Shown: positions 32,497 through 39,706 of the stretch, in pieces
Numbering within the stretch: position 1 is the first letter of the stretch
Layout of the letters: every line of letters starts with the position of its first letter
Virus record (IMG/VR): IMGVR_UViG_3300018875_000066
Coordinates: 1-49,293 of that record
DNA: 49,293 nt
Reading direction: 5' to 3' (one strand)
From: a virus
Program-made: the position numbers and the translations under genes
The notes under the pieces: model-generated
Databases searched by the model: none
Told to the model about the DNA's origin: nothing
What the model saw: only the letters and a program-made list of their open reading frames with translations

Positions 32497-32762
32497 CACG
32501 CCACCTCGGAAGCGGCGGCGCCCAGGCTGGAGGGGCGATGGTCCGCACCAGCTCGCCGCTGGGCAGCCAGACAGATTGCCATGAACTGCTCTGCGGTCAC
32601 TTTGCCACCCGTTGCCTCCTCGACCTGAAGAGCAAGGGTCATGCTGACATTCCGCTCTCCCCGAAGGGGACGGGTGATAGAGGAAGGGGCACAGCCGATG
32701 CGCTCTGCGAGCTTTGAGGCGTTGTCGCCCGTCTCTGAGAAATATTGTTCCAAAGCGTTCAT
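32496..32762 (-). CDS. Cro-like transcriptional regulator
   Basis: An 88 aa protein with an XRE-type helix-turn-helix: NASKLAERIGCAPSSITRPLRGERNVSMTLALQVEEATGGKV, then a short variable tail. It is the first gene of the leftward early operon and is divergent from the CI-like gene at 32881, the classic lambda-like cro/cI arrangement. It probably competes with CI for the operators at 32797-32846 or for the palindrome at 32771-32792, and commits the phage to lytic growth. Confidence 0.8.
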   Translation of the reverse strand: MNALEQYFSETGDNASKLAERIGCAPSSITRPLRGERNVSMTLALQVEEATGGKVTAEQFMAICLAAQRRAGADHRPSSLGAAASEVA

Positions 32763-32770
32763 TGGCGATC

Positions 32771-32792
32771 CGCTGAGTGATCCAACTCAGCG
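32771..32792. repeat. Inverted repeat CGCTGAGT-N6-ACTCAGCG in the cro leader
   Basis: Perfect 8-bp arms with a 6-base spacer, nine bases ahead of the cro start codon. It could be a second operator type, for example for Cro, or a hairpin in the leader RNA close to the ribosome binding site. Confidence 0.55.
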
Positions 32793-32793
32793 C

Positions 32794-32822
32794 TACTTGC
32801 CAAATAGGCAACAAATCGTCAA
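32794..32822 (-). promoter_or_regulatory. Candidate leftward early promoter (PL/PR-like) for cro
   Basis: On the minus strand TTGACG (32822-32817) is followed after 17 bases by CAAGTA (32799-32794). The first operator (32797-32811) lies exactly between these boxes, so a bound repressor would block polymerase. The -10 is weak, therefore moderate confidence. Confidence 0.4.
32797..32811. promoter_or_regulatory. Operator 1, TTGCCAAATAGGCAA
   Basis: Perfect palindrome of the type TTGCC-N5-GGCAA between cro and cI. The same 15-mer (or its reverse complement) occurs at three other places, see 32832, 35610 and 35644. Confidence 0.8.
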
Positions 32823-32831
32823 CGAGGAATT

Positions 32832-32846
32832 TTGCCTATTTGGCTC
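32832..32846. promoter_or_regulatory. Operator 2, TTGCCTATTTGGCTC
   Basis: Reverse-complement orientation of operator 1 with one degenerate half (GGCTC for GGCAA). Centre to centre it is 35 bp from operator 1, about three and a third helical turns. It lies 35 bases before the cI start, so it may serve autoregulation. A further hairpin (32850-32855 with 32865-32870) lies between it and the start codon. Confidence 0.75.
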
Positions 32847-32880
32847 TGGCGTAGGACCGTTGGGCCTACGAATTTGTCGT

Positions 32881-33627
32881 ATGGGCAAAAATGATACGAT
32901 TCAGCCGAATCGAATTCGAGAGGTCCGCGAAGCTCGCGGAATGACCCTGGAGCAGCTCGAAGAGATCTCCGGGTTCTCCACCTCGTACCTCTCGCGCATG
33001 GAGGGCGGGAAAAGGAACGTTTCCCTCAAGAACCTTCAGAGAATTGCGGAGGCGCTTGGGGTCACGGTGCGCGACTTAATCTCCGACGGCGGACAACACT
33101 CCAGGCCAGAGCTACCGTACCTAGGAAGCTCAGTCGAAGAGCTCCCAGCTCATGGCTCCTTCCGCATGGCCAAGGTTGACGGGGAGGTCCAGGCCGGAGC
33201 TTTTCTCGCCCTCGAGGTGTTCGACGACGACCTGGGCGAGGTGATCTCAGCGCCGCGGGACCCGGTCTTCCCCTTCGCCCGGCAGCGGGCCTACCGGGTC
33301 AAGGGCGACTCCATGAACCAAGCCAAGCCCAAGCCGATGAACGAGGGCGACTACATCATCTGCGCCCTCTGGGAGGACCTGGGGATGGAGCCCAAGGACG
33401 GTCTGAACGTGGTGGTCCAGCAGACCACGGCCGACGGCCAGCTCCGGGAGCGCTCCGTCAAGGAGCTGCGGGTCTTTCCGGATCGGGTCGAGTTCCACCC
33501 CCGCTCGAGCAACCCGGCCTACAAGCCCATCGTCGTAAACCGGGACTATCACACGGACGACGGCAAGGAGGTCACCATCGTTGCCCTGGTTCGGTACGTC
33601 TTCGATAACCAGGCGTTGCCGGTGTGA
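32881..33627 (+). CDS. CI/LexA-type prophage repressor
   Basis: A 248 aa protein starting MGKNDTIQ at 32881. Residues 8-68 are an XRE helix-turn-helix (MTLEQLEEISGFSTSYLSRMEGGKRNVSL). The C-terminal domain is of the S24/LexA type with the cleavage site Ala105-Gly106 (GEVQAGAF), nucleophile Ser144 (YRVKGDSM) and general base Lys194 (ERSVKELRVF). This predicts RecA-dependent self-cleavage and SOS induction. It most likely binds the four TTGCC-N5-GGCAA operators and maintains lysogeny. The upstream extension of the frame crosses the operators and is not coding. Confidence 0.9.
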   Translation: MGKNDTIQPNRIREVREARGMTLEQLEEISGFSTSYLSRMEGGKRNVSLKNLQRIAEALGVTVRDLISDGGQHSRPELPYLGSSVEELPAHGSFRMAKVDGEVQAGAFLALEVFDDDLGEVISAPRDPVFPFARQRAYRVKGDSMNQAKPKPMNEGDYIICALWEDLGMEPKDGLNVVVQQTTADGQLRERSVKELRVFPDRVEFHPRSSNPAYKPIVVNRDYHTDDGKEVTIVALVRYVFDNQALPV

Positions 33628-33636
33628 GGATCTAAA

Positions 33637-34743
33637 ATGGCATGGGCGGAACAGGAATATACAAAACAGCAAATTAATGCTGCCGGGAAGAGGATCACCG
33701 CAATCCTGAATATTGATGGTCGGCCCCTAACTAGAGATGAAATCGATGAGTACTTTGCACAAAAGGTTATCGTCGATAACTGGCGCGCCTGCCACGGTTA
33801 TCCTCTCAACGTCCTACAAACAAATTTGCGCAGAGCCGCCCGAAAATTCGATAGCGCGCCGCTTATCGCTCAGCGCACCAAGCGGTTTGCGTCGATCGCT
33901 TTGAAGCTTGGGTTGCGGCCCACAATGAAGCTCACTCAGATGCAGGACATTGGGGGGTGCCGGGCGGTTCTCAGGTCTGTTCAGGCTGTAAGACAGGTTG
34001 ATCAGTTCTACCGGTCTGGAAGCCAGATGAAGCATACGTTGGCCACAAGGGACGACTATATCACTACCCCCAAGCCGACCGGCTATCGAGGAATTCATCT
34101 AGTTTATAGGTATTTTTCGGATAAGCCGGCTGGTGCCAAGTGGAACGGCCTCAAGATCGAGATGCAAATTCGATCACAATATCAGCATGCCTGGGCCACA
34201 GCAGTGGAAACAGTCGGCACTTTCCTAGGGCAGGCGTTGAAATCATCATCTGGCGCAGATGAATGGCTTAGGTTCTTCGCTCTTATGGGCTCTGTAATTG
34301 CCCTGAGGGAAAGGTCGCCTCTCGTACCAGAGACCCCAGCGGTTCGATCAGAGCTGATCGCCGAATTAGATCATCACGCATACACTCTGAATGTTGCTGC
34401 GCGGCTCCAGGCATATAGCGATGCCCTTCAGAAACTAGAACAAGAAACGCGCGATGCTAAGTTCTACCTGTTGAAACTCGATCCAACTTCCAGCCAGTTG
34501 GTAATTACCGGTTTCCGCGCCGATGAGTTTGACCGCGCACAAAAAGCCTACTCTGAAGTTGAACAGCCCCTTGAGGGCAAGATGGGCACTGATGCCGTCC
34601 TAGTATCAGTCGACTCTCTTGCCGCTCTCCAGCGCGCCTATCCTAACTATTTCGCCGATACGCGGGTTTTCGTTGAACTATTACGCCAGGCCCTGAGCGG
34701 CCATCAGCGCAGGATTTTCACCGGAGGCCTCTCGTTTTCATAA
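33637..34743 (+). CDS. RelA/SpoT-domain nucleotide synthetase in the repressor operon
   Basis: A 368 aa protein nine bases behind cI, with GAGGAT before the ATG. The synthetase motifs are present: RTKRFASIALK (80-90), MQDIGGCRAV with Asp104 and Arg109, the G-loop KPTGYRGIH with Tyr150, and EMQIRSQYQHAWA with Glu175. There is no hydrolase (HD) domain. About 110 C-terminal residues (LDPTSSQLVITGF, DAVLVSVDSLAALQRAYPNYF) form an extra domain. Family enzymes make (p)ppGpp or (p)ppApp, or pyrophosphorylate tRNA. Coexpression with the repressor implies activity in the lysogen. The gene is clearly lower in G+C than its neighbours. Confidence 0.8.
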   Translation: MAWAEQEYTKQQINAAGKRITAILNIDGRPLTRDEIDEYFAQKVIVDNWRACHGYPLNVLQTNLRRAARKFDSAPLIAQRTKRFASIALKLGLRPTMKLTQMQDIGGCRAVLRSVQAVRQVDQFYRSGSQMKHTLATRDDYITTPKPTGYRGIHLVYRYFSDKPAGAKWNGLKIEMQIRSQYQHAWATAVETVGTFLGQALKSSSGADEWLRFFALMGSVIALRERSPLVPETPAVRSELIAELDHHAYTLNVAARLQAYSDALQKLEQETRDAKFYLLKLDPTSSQLVITGFRADEFDRAQKAYSEVEQPLEGKMGTDAVLVSVDSLAALQRAYPNYFADTRVFVELLRQALSGHQRRIFTGGLSFS

Positions 34744-34867
34744 CTGGGATTGCGACTCCGTTTGTAAGCCTATGATTCATAATATCTTTTTGTAGCGCCA
34801 GCTCTCTCCATGAAGGAACTTGGGGGTTAACTTTCATCCATTGACTGCAACCAGGAGGCCTCCTCAT

Positions 34868-35194
34868 CTACCCGACAACGGCGGATGGGGAGGTCTTTCT
34901 GCGGGGCGTTCGCTTCTCAGTCGAGCCCGTCCGAACCCAAGCTTCGCACTCTTCAGGAACGCGCCCAAACGCTGCCAGCACGTAGGGTATGACAAAGCGG
35001 CCGTGCCGCCTCTCCTCGGCCCATTCGAAAGCGATGACCCCAGCTTTGCAGGACCTGAACGCCAGCGCTAAATTCGCCGCCTCCGAAGCGCTGGATGCGT
35101 CCAGCGGCATCTCTGGCACGAGCTGCCCATTCAACTCCGTGAAGGTCTGCACGACGTAATAGGAGAGCGCCCCATTCCCCTCTCCCCTGTCCAT
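34868..35194 (-). CDS. Hypothetical protein, 108 aa, coupled to the zinc-ribbon gene
   Basis: Start MDRGEGNGALSYYVVQTFTELNG at 35194, one base behind the stop of the zinc-ribbon gene, with CAGG upstream. The core (ASSASEAANLALAFRSCKAGVIAFEWAE) is compact and alpha/beta in pattern; the C-terminus is basic (KRTPRRKTS). No family recognised. The gap 34744-34867 holds the palindrome GGAGGCCTCC at 34856-34865 and otherwise nothing; both flanking genes converge on it. Confidence 0.55.
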   Translation of the reverse strand: MDRGEGNGALSYYVVQTFTELNGQLVPEMPLDASSASEAANLALAFRSCKAGVIAFEWAEERRHGRFVIPYVLAAFGRVPEECEAWVRTGSTEKRTPRRKTSPSAVVG

Positions 35195-35195
35195 T

Positions 35196-35486
35196 TCAAC
35201 CTGCGTAGCCCTGGGCATCGGTCTCGTCCTTGATGAACACCACATCTCGGTAGCTGGCGTGCTGGCAGCCACACTCCACGCATTCGAAATGAATGCGGTC
35301 GATGACCCCGCTGTCGTAGAAGTCATCCCGGGTGGCTGGATCGTTCGGCTCATCGTAGAGGGTCATCTCCAGCGGGTGCTCATGGCCACAGTCAATGCAC
35401 CTCAGGGATACCTTGAATCGCCGCTCCTGGAGGATTGGCCGAGCCGCGGCACTGCCGCGGGAGGACGGAGGAAGTAAGACAGACAT
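35196..35486 (-). CDS. Small zinc-ribbon protein
   Basis: A 96 aa protein with two pairs of cysteines: RCIDCGHEH and FECVECGCQH, separated by about 35 residues, a typical zinc ribbon. AGGAG lies seven bases upstream of the ATG. It is divergent from the recombination operon and its promoter region contains operators 3 and 4, so it is probably controlled by the repressor. DNA or RNA binding, or use as an anti-host factor, are possible. Confidence 0.65.
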   Translation of the reverse strand: MSVLLPPSSRGSAAARPILQERRFKVSLRCIDCGHEHPLEMTLYDEPNDPATRDDFYDSGVIDRIHFECVECGCQHASYRDVVFIKDETDAQGYAG

Positions 35487-35609
35487 CAGTTGCTCCTACG
35501 GGTTTGTTCTTATTTTGTTCACGACGTTTTAGGAGTCGAGTCTCTTTCCGGTAGGGTGTGGATAGCTGGGATAACTCGCTAGGGTACGTTTGAGGCCAAG
35601 CACAGGTTT

Positions 35610-35624
35610 TTGCCAAATAGACAA
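35610..35624. promoter_or_regulatory. Operator 3, TTGCCAAATAGACAA
   Basis: Matches operator 1 at 14 of 15 positions. Located in the 203-base divergent region between the zinc-ribbon gene and the rightward recombination operon. Confidence 0.78.
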
Positions 35625-35643
35625 ATATCCGCTTGACCACTCT

Positions 35644-35658
35644 TTGCCTATTTGGCAA
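35644..35658. promoter_or_regulatory. Operator 4, TTGCCTATTTGGCAA
   Basis: Exact reverse complement of operator 1. Centre to centre 34 bp from operator 3, the same pair geometry as operators 1 and 2. A TTGACC at 35633-35638 between the sites may be the -35 of the rightward promoter. Confidence 0.8.
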
Positions 35659-35689
35659 CCTGTTGTCGTCCACTCAACGGATGGCACCC

Positions 35690-36055
35690 ATGTCCAGCAA
35701 CGTTCACCCCGCCTTCGCCCCCGCTCTCAAGCTCGCCGCCGCGCCGGTCCAGCCTCGCGCCTTCTACCTGGTCGAGAGCAAGTGGAAGCAGCAGACCTTC
35801 ATCTACGAGACCGACCTCGCAAAGGCCGATCTCGACACCACCGTGAAGATGATCGCCGAGGGCGAGTACGACACGGGCGAGATCACCGCGATCTACCGCT
35901 GCGTCCCGTCCGCCCGGATCATGGAGGACGACACCCAGGCCGTTCTTGAGGCGGTTGCGGCTTACCTGAACCGCACCGAGACGGTGCCCTGCGAGGCCGT
36001 CGCCCGCCTGCTCTGGCAGAACGGCATCGCCTTCCGCGCCGCGGCTGCGGAGTGA
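35690..36055 (+). CDS. First gene of the rightward recombination operon, unknown
   Basis: A 121 aa protein from MSSNVHPAFAP at 35690. The core contains RAFYLVESKWKQQTFIYETDLAKADLDTTVKMIAEGEYDTGEITAIYRC, a compact alpha/beta pattern, followed by a helical C-terminus. It lies 32 bases behind operator 4, so it should be among the first products when repression is lifted. No family recognised. Confidence 0.6.
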   Translation: MSSNVHPAFAPALKLAAAPVQPRAFYLVESKWKQQTFIYETDLAKADLDTTVKMIAEGEYDTGEITAIYRCVPSARIMEDDTQAVLEAVAAYLNRTETVPCEAVARLLWQNGIAFRAAAAE

Positions 36056-36060
36056 GGGCG

Positions 36061-36327
36061 ATGACCCTCCTCTACGCCCTCCCCGTCGCCATCGCTCTCG
36101 GCATCGGCCTCGGCTTCGTCCTCGCGAACTGGATCTGGCACCGCCAGGAAGAGCGCCGCCGCGAAGAAGCGCTTGAGCCCTTCCACGAGCCCATCGAGCC
36201 GCTCTCCGCCGAGGCGAACGATAACGACAGCCTCTGGATTCGCCTGGGCGAGACCAACGCCGTCCGCGCGGCCGCCGTGCTGCGCGAGAACGCCTCCCCG
36301 AAACCCCTTCCTGACGCTGCGGAGTAA
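36061..36327 (+). CDS. Small single-TM protein
   Basis: An 88 aa protein starting MTLLYALPVAIALGIGLGFVLANWIW at 36061 (GAGGG just upstream; a GTG nine bases earlier is less likely). One N-terminal membrane helix, then a charged helix (RQEERRREEALEPFHEPIEPL) and a polar tail. It lies between two recombination operon genes. It could be a host takeover or exclusion protein; nothing specific is recognisable. Confidence 0.55.
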   Translation: MTLLYALPVAIALGIGLGFVLANWIWHRQEERRREEALEPFHEPIEPLSAEANDNDSLWIRLGETNAVRAAAVLRENASPKPLPDAAE

Positions 36328-36331
36328 ACCT

Positions 36332-37258
36332 ATGAGCATAGCTGCCGATCTCGCCACGCCGGCCAACCCCTACGAATGGTACTTCGCTGCGTTGGACGGC
36401 AAGAATCCGCCCGTGCGTCCTCAGACCCCGGAATGCGGCTTCTTCCGCAAACCCGGCAAGGATCAGCGCACCCGTGAGCAGATCTGGATTCCGGTCGCGA
36501 TCTTCTATGACGGCGGCTTTCTGACCGCCATCGAGGGCAAGCGCACCATCACCGATTACGACGCCATTGTGGAGCTGTTCGGTTGGTGCATCCAGCACCC
36601 GGTGCCGGAGGAACAATGGCGTGCCGTCGTGGAGCGCGGCGAACGCTGGCCCGACGAGCTGCCGCCGCGGGAGGTCGATTTCTCCAACCTGCCGAGCGAC
36701 CCGCTCGAGAGCATCCTGCTCGAGCTCGCCGGCGAGAAGGCGGAACTCGAAGCCTTCCTGCAGAACGGCATTCAGACTCAGGACCAGGCGGATCGCGCCG
36801 CCAATTGGAAGGGCCGCATCACCGAGATCGGCAAGCGCGCCGAGGAGATGCGCAAGGCGGAGAAGAAGCCACATGACGAGGCAGCCGCCGCCGTCCAGCG
36901 CCGCTTTAGGCCGGCCTTGGAGCTGACCGACGAGCTGAAGCGCTCGATCGATGCCGCGATGACGCCGTACCTCAAGGAAAAGGCCCGCAAGGAAGCTGAG
37001 GAGCGCGCCCGGCTCGCCGCCGAGGGCCAGGAAGCCGCGCGGCCCAAGGGCGCCAAGGCCGGCACCATTGGACGCACCGTGGCGCTCACCACCGTCAAGA
37101 CCGGCAGGATCGTGAACGCGGAGGAGTTCGCTCTCTACCTCGTGCGCATGACCCACGTCGACATGATGGAGCTGCTCCAGCAGCTCGCCAACCGCATCGT
37201 GCGCGCCGGAGCCACGGCGCCCGGCATCGAAACCATCACCGAGCAAGTCGCCCGCTAA
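36332..37258 (+). CDS. Phage recombination-operon protein, 308 aa
   Basis: Start MSIAADLATPANPYEWYFAALDG at 36332 with GGAG eight bases upstream. The N-terminal 110 residues form a globular domain (IWIPVAIFYDGGFLTAIEGKR, YDAIVELFGWCIQHPV). The middle is a long charged coiled coil (residues about 135-235). The C-terminus (VNAEEFALYLVRMTHVDMMELLQQLANRIVRAG) is a helical tail that recurs in phage proteins near RecT. Directly upstream of RecT, it may be an accessory factor; no nuclease motif is seen. Confidence 0.55.
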   Translation: MSIAADLATPANPYEWYFAALDGKNPPVRPQTPECGFFRKPGKDQRTREQIWIPVAIFYDGGFLTAIEGKRTITDYDAIVELFGWCIQHPVPEEQWRAVVERGERWPDELPPREVDFSNLPSDPLESILLELAGEKAELEAFLQNGIQTQDQADRAANWKGRITEIGKRAEEMRKAEKKPHDEAAAAVQRRFRPALELTDELKRSIDAAMTPYLKEKARKEAEERARLAAEGQEAARPKGAKAGTIGRTVALTTVKTGRIVNAEEFALYLVRMTHVDMMELLQQLANRIVRAGATAPGIETITEQVAR

Positions 37259-37273
37259 CCCAGAGAGGCTCCC

Positions 37274-38413
37274 ATGAACGCTATCGCCCCCATTGATCCC
37301 CCGAAGCGCGGTGAGGCTATCCAAGTCTACGATGCCATCCCGCTTCTCGACACCAGCCGTTTTGAGCACATGCAGCGCATCGCCAGCACCATGGCGGCCT
37401 GCAGCCTGATCCCGGAGGCCCTGAAGGGCACCACGCCTCAGGCAACACTGGCCAACTGCTTCCTGGTCGTGAACCAGGCGGTCCGCTGGAACATGGACCC
37501 CTTCGCAGTCGCCCAGAGCGTCTCCGTCGTGCACGGGAAGCTCTGCTACGAGGGCAAGCTGGTCGCGGCCGTGCTGGAGCAGAAGCTCGGCATCCGCCTT
37601 CGCTACGAGTGGAACAACGGCACCGGCGATGCGCTGGGCATCAAGGTCGCCGGCGAGTTCCCGGATGGCCGTGTAGAAACCATCGAGGGCACAGTCGGGC
37701 AGTGGAAGACCACCGGCAACAATTCGCCCTGGGGCAAGCTTCCCAAGCTGATGCTGGCCTATCGCGGATCGCGGGAATGGGCCCGCCTCTTCGCCCCGGG
37801 CGTGATGCTGGGCGTTTACACCGACGACGAGCTGCAGGAGATGCAGGACGGCGCAAGGGCCGTCCGCGCTCGTGATGTCACGCCGGCTCCTGGTGAGCGT
37901 CCTGCCCTGTCCTCGCCGCCGGCTGCAAGCCGTCCCGCGACGCCACCGGTGGCCGAACGGCCTGCAACCCCTCCTCAGGCTCAGCAGCCCGCGAGGGCGG
38001 TGCAGTCAGCAGAGCCGGAGCCGGACCTTGAGGAACTGGTCAAGCAGTTCGAGGAGGACTCGCTGACCGCTCAGACCATTGAGGACCTGCAGGACTGCGC
38101 GTCACAGCTGCTCCCCTACGTCAACGGCGATCTCATGCACCTGATGGGCCGCGAGCTGCGCACCCGGGCGGAGAATGCCTGGACGGATGCGGAGAAGCGC
38201 ATTGCACATGGCGAGATCCGTCAGCCGCAAGACCAGCAGGAAGAAGAGGAATCCGCGCGCGAGCAACTCCTCAGCCGGGCCCGCGAAGCTGCCATGAACG
38301 GCTCGAAGAGGCTCAAGTTCTTCCTGGGCAAGTTGACGCCAGAAGAGCGCGAGCTGCTGACGGACGAGGATATCCAGCGCCTCGAAACCGCTGCAGCGCG
38401 GGCAGAGGGCTGA
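37274..38413 (+). CDS. RecT-family single-strand annealing protein
   Basis: A 379 aa protein. The N-terminal 180 residues carry the RecT/Bet-like pattern: SLIPEALKGTTPQATLANCFLVVNQAVRWNMDPFAVAQSVSVVHGKLCYEGKLVAAVLEQ, followed by strands (IRLRYEWNNG, ALGIKVAG) and SPWGKLPKLMLAYRGSREWARLFAPGVMLGVYTDDEL. A Pro/Ala-rich linker precedes a helical C-terminal part. Such proteins anneal complementary single strands during phage recombination. No lambda-type exonuclease is recognisable next to it. GAGAGG is the ribosome binding site. Confidence 0.82.
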   Translation: MNAIAPIDPPKRGEAIQVYDAIPLLDTSRFEHMQRIASTMAACSLIPEALKGTTPQATLANCFLVVNQAVRWNMDPFAVAQSVSVVHGKLCYEGKLVAAVLEQKLGIRLRYEWNNGTGDALGIKVAGEFPDGRVETIEGTVGQWKTTGNNSPWGKLPKLMLAYRGSREWARLFAPGVMLGVYTDDELQEMQDGARAVRARDVTPAPGERPALSSPPAASRPATPPVAERPATPPQAQQPARAVQSAEPEPDLEELVKQFEEDSLTAQTIEDLQDCASQLLPYVNGDLMHLMGRELRTRAENAWTDAEKRIAHGEIRQPQDQQEEEESAREQLLSRAREAAMNGSKRLKFFLGKLTPEERELLTDEDIQRLETAAARAEG

Positions 38414-38417
38414 CGTC

Positions 38418-38645
38418 ATGACCACGAATGACGTCTCTCTCCGCATGCTCCGGTCCCGCGCGCGCCAAGCCGAAGCTTATGGCGCTATCCGCTCCCAGAT
38501 CGCCCAGGCCGACGTTCAGGCACGCCAGCGGGCTATCACCCTGCCGACGCTGAAGAGCGTCTACGGTGGCCGCCCCGTCACCTACGAGAACGGGCGGCTC
38601 ATGGCAGGAGGTGTGGTGGTGCGTGTTCGGAGGGTACGGCCGTGA
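38418..38645 (+). CDS. Small phage protein, 75 aa
   Basis: A basic helical protein (SLRMLRSRARQAEAYGAIRSQIAQADVQARQRA) with a short beta-hairpin-like C-terminus (PVTYENGRLMAGGVVVRVRRVR). No family recognised. The stop overlaps the GTG of the next gene (GTGA), so the two are coupled. Confidence 0.55.
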   Translation: MTTNDVSLRMLRSRARQAEAYGAIRSQIAQADVQARQRAITLPTLKSVYGGRPVTYENGRLMAGGVVVRVRRVRP

Positions 38646-38857
38646 CATTCACAGCCGAGCAGCTCGCGGCCTGCGCCGAGTGGGAGGTGAAGCAGCGCCG
38701 TCGCGTCTATCCGCAGCGTGTCGACGATGGTTACATGTCCCAGGATCTCGCGAACATACAAATCGCGATGATGGAGCAGTTCGCCCGCGAGTATCGCGCA
38801 AAGGCAATTGCTGAGGCGGCCAAAGATGGCCTGTTCGGAGGCGAGCCATGTCCTTGA
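38642..38857 (+). CDS. Small phage protein, 71 aa
   Basis: A GTG-started helical protein (AEQLAACAEWEVKQRRRVYPQRVD, LANIQIAMMEQFAREYRAKAIAEA). Its start overlaps the previous gene and its last ten bases overlap the next. No family recognised; small coupled genes in this operon are likely host-modulating factors. Confidence 0.55.
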   Translation: MTFTAEQLAACAEWEVKQRRRVYPQRVDDGYMSQDLANIQIAMMEQFAREYRAKAIAEAAKDGLFGGEPCP

Positions 38858-39603
38858 TCTGCCCAATGTGTAAAGGTCCAAGCAATCCGCCCCTATCTCG
38901 TATGCTCAAGTCGAGCTACATCTGCCACGATTGCTTCAGGGCTCGCCAACGGAAGTATAGGCGTACCGAGCGGGAGAAGCGCGCCGCCAAGCAAGGACGC
39001 GAGTACCGCCCGAGGGAGAGCCTAAAACCCTGGACGGAGCAGGAAGACGAAGCCCTGCGGGACGGCGCCACGGAACTGCCGGGACGGACGAAGAAAGCCA
39101 TCGTGTTCCGGCGTGCGGTTCTCGGCGCCCAAATCAGGCCGAATTTCACGGCAGATGACATAGCCTTCATCAAGCGCCACTACAAAACCAAGACGCATAA
39201 ATGGATCGGAGAACAGCTCGGACGCTCTACCGGCAGCATTCAGCAGTTTACAACCCGGAATGGGCTTCTGAGTGGACAAAAGAACAAGGGTGTTAAACGG
39301 CCGCGCCTAACCGGCCGCCAACGCGCTTGCATACCGGCAGAGGTTCAAGCGGCGGTGCCGCGCACAATGCCGAAGCACATCAGAGACGAGATTGTGAGCA
39401 TGATGGTATTAGACGCCCTTGAGCGCCGGCTTGAGTTCAAGGCCATCAAGGATGCGTTCAAAACCTATCGCACCCGCTACTATGCGATGCACCCTGAGAA
39501 AGGCGCTCCTCTGTCCTTGGATACGCCGCTCTTCGAGAATGGCTCGGCGACGTTGGGCGATACGATCAGTTCCGATGTCGCTATGTGGGAGCGTGTCGCA
39601 TGA
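38848..39603 (+). CDS. Zinc-ribbon and Myb/SANT-like phage DNA-binding protein
   Basis: A 251 aa protein. Residues 5-30 carry CPMCKGPSNPP and CHDCF, a zinc ribbon. The region KPWTEQEDEALRDGATELPGRTKKAIVFRRAVLG is a Myb/SANT-like repeat, followed by FTADDIAFIKRHYKTKTHKWIGEQLGRSTGSIQQF, a second helix-turn-helix-like unit. The end, ISLDTPLFENGSATLGDTISSD, resembles a short motif in sigma factors and other phage regulators. It probably binds DNA and may regulate transcription or replication. GGAGG precedes the ATG. Confidence 0.6.
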   Translation: MSLICPMCKGPSNPPLSRMLKSSYICHDCFRARQRKYRRTEREKRAAKQGREYRPRESLKPWTEQEDEALRDGATELPGRTKKAIVFRRAVLGAQIRPNFTADDIAFIKRHYKTKTHKWIGEQLGRSTGSIQQFTTRNGLLSGQKNKGVKRPRLTGRQRACIPAEVQAAVPRTMPKHIRDEIVSMMVLDALERRLEFKAIKDAFKTYRTRYYAMHPEKGAPLSLDTPLFENGSATLGDTISSDVAMWERVA

Positions 39604-39698
39604 TCCCTGAGGACAACGAACGGCCCTATCCCACCTGGTTCCCGTGGGTTCTCCTGGTTGTCGGCCTGTTGCTGCTGGCAGCAAGCTTTTCCGTCTGA
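39600..39698 (+). CDS. Single-TM microprotein, 32 aa
   Basis: The ATG overlaps the TGA of the preceding gene (ATGA). The peptide has an acidic, Pro-rich N-terminus (MIPEDNERPYPTWFPW) and one hydrophobic helix (VLLVVGLLLLAASF). Acidic N-terminal part outside or inside is undecided. Coupling and the clean membrane helix support translation. It may modulate a host membrane protein, as many phage microproteins do. Confidence 0.55.
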   Translation: MIPEDNERPYPTWFPWVLLVVGLLLLAASFSV

Positions 39699-39706
39699 GG
39701 CTTTCC

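Noticed and set aside
32797-35658. Remnant CRISPR-like repeats
   Set aside because: The four 15-mers are palindromic, lie in two promoter regions, and have no regular spacers or cas genes; operators explain them better.
35648-37534. A 628-codon minus-strand frame opposite the recombination operon
   Set aside because: Antisense to genes with good starts and a recognisable RecT; it also runs over the operators.
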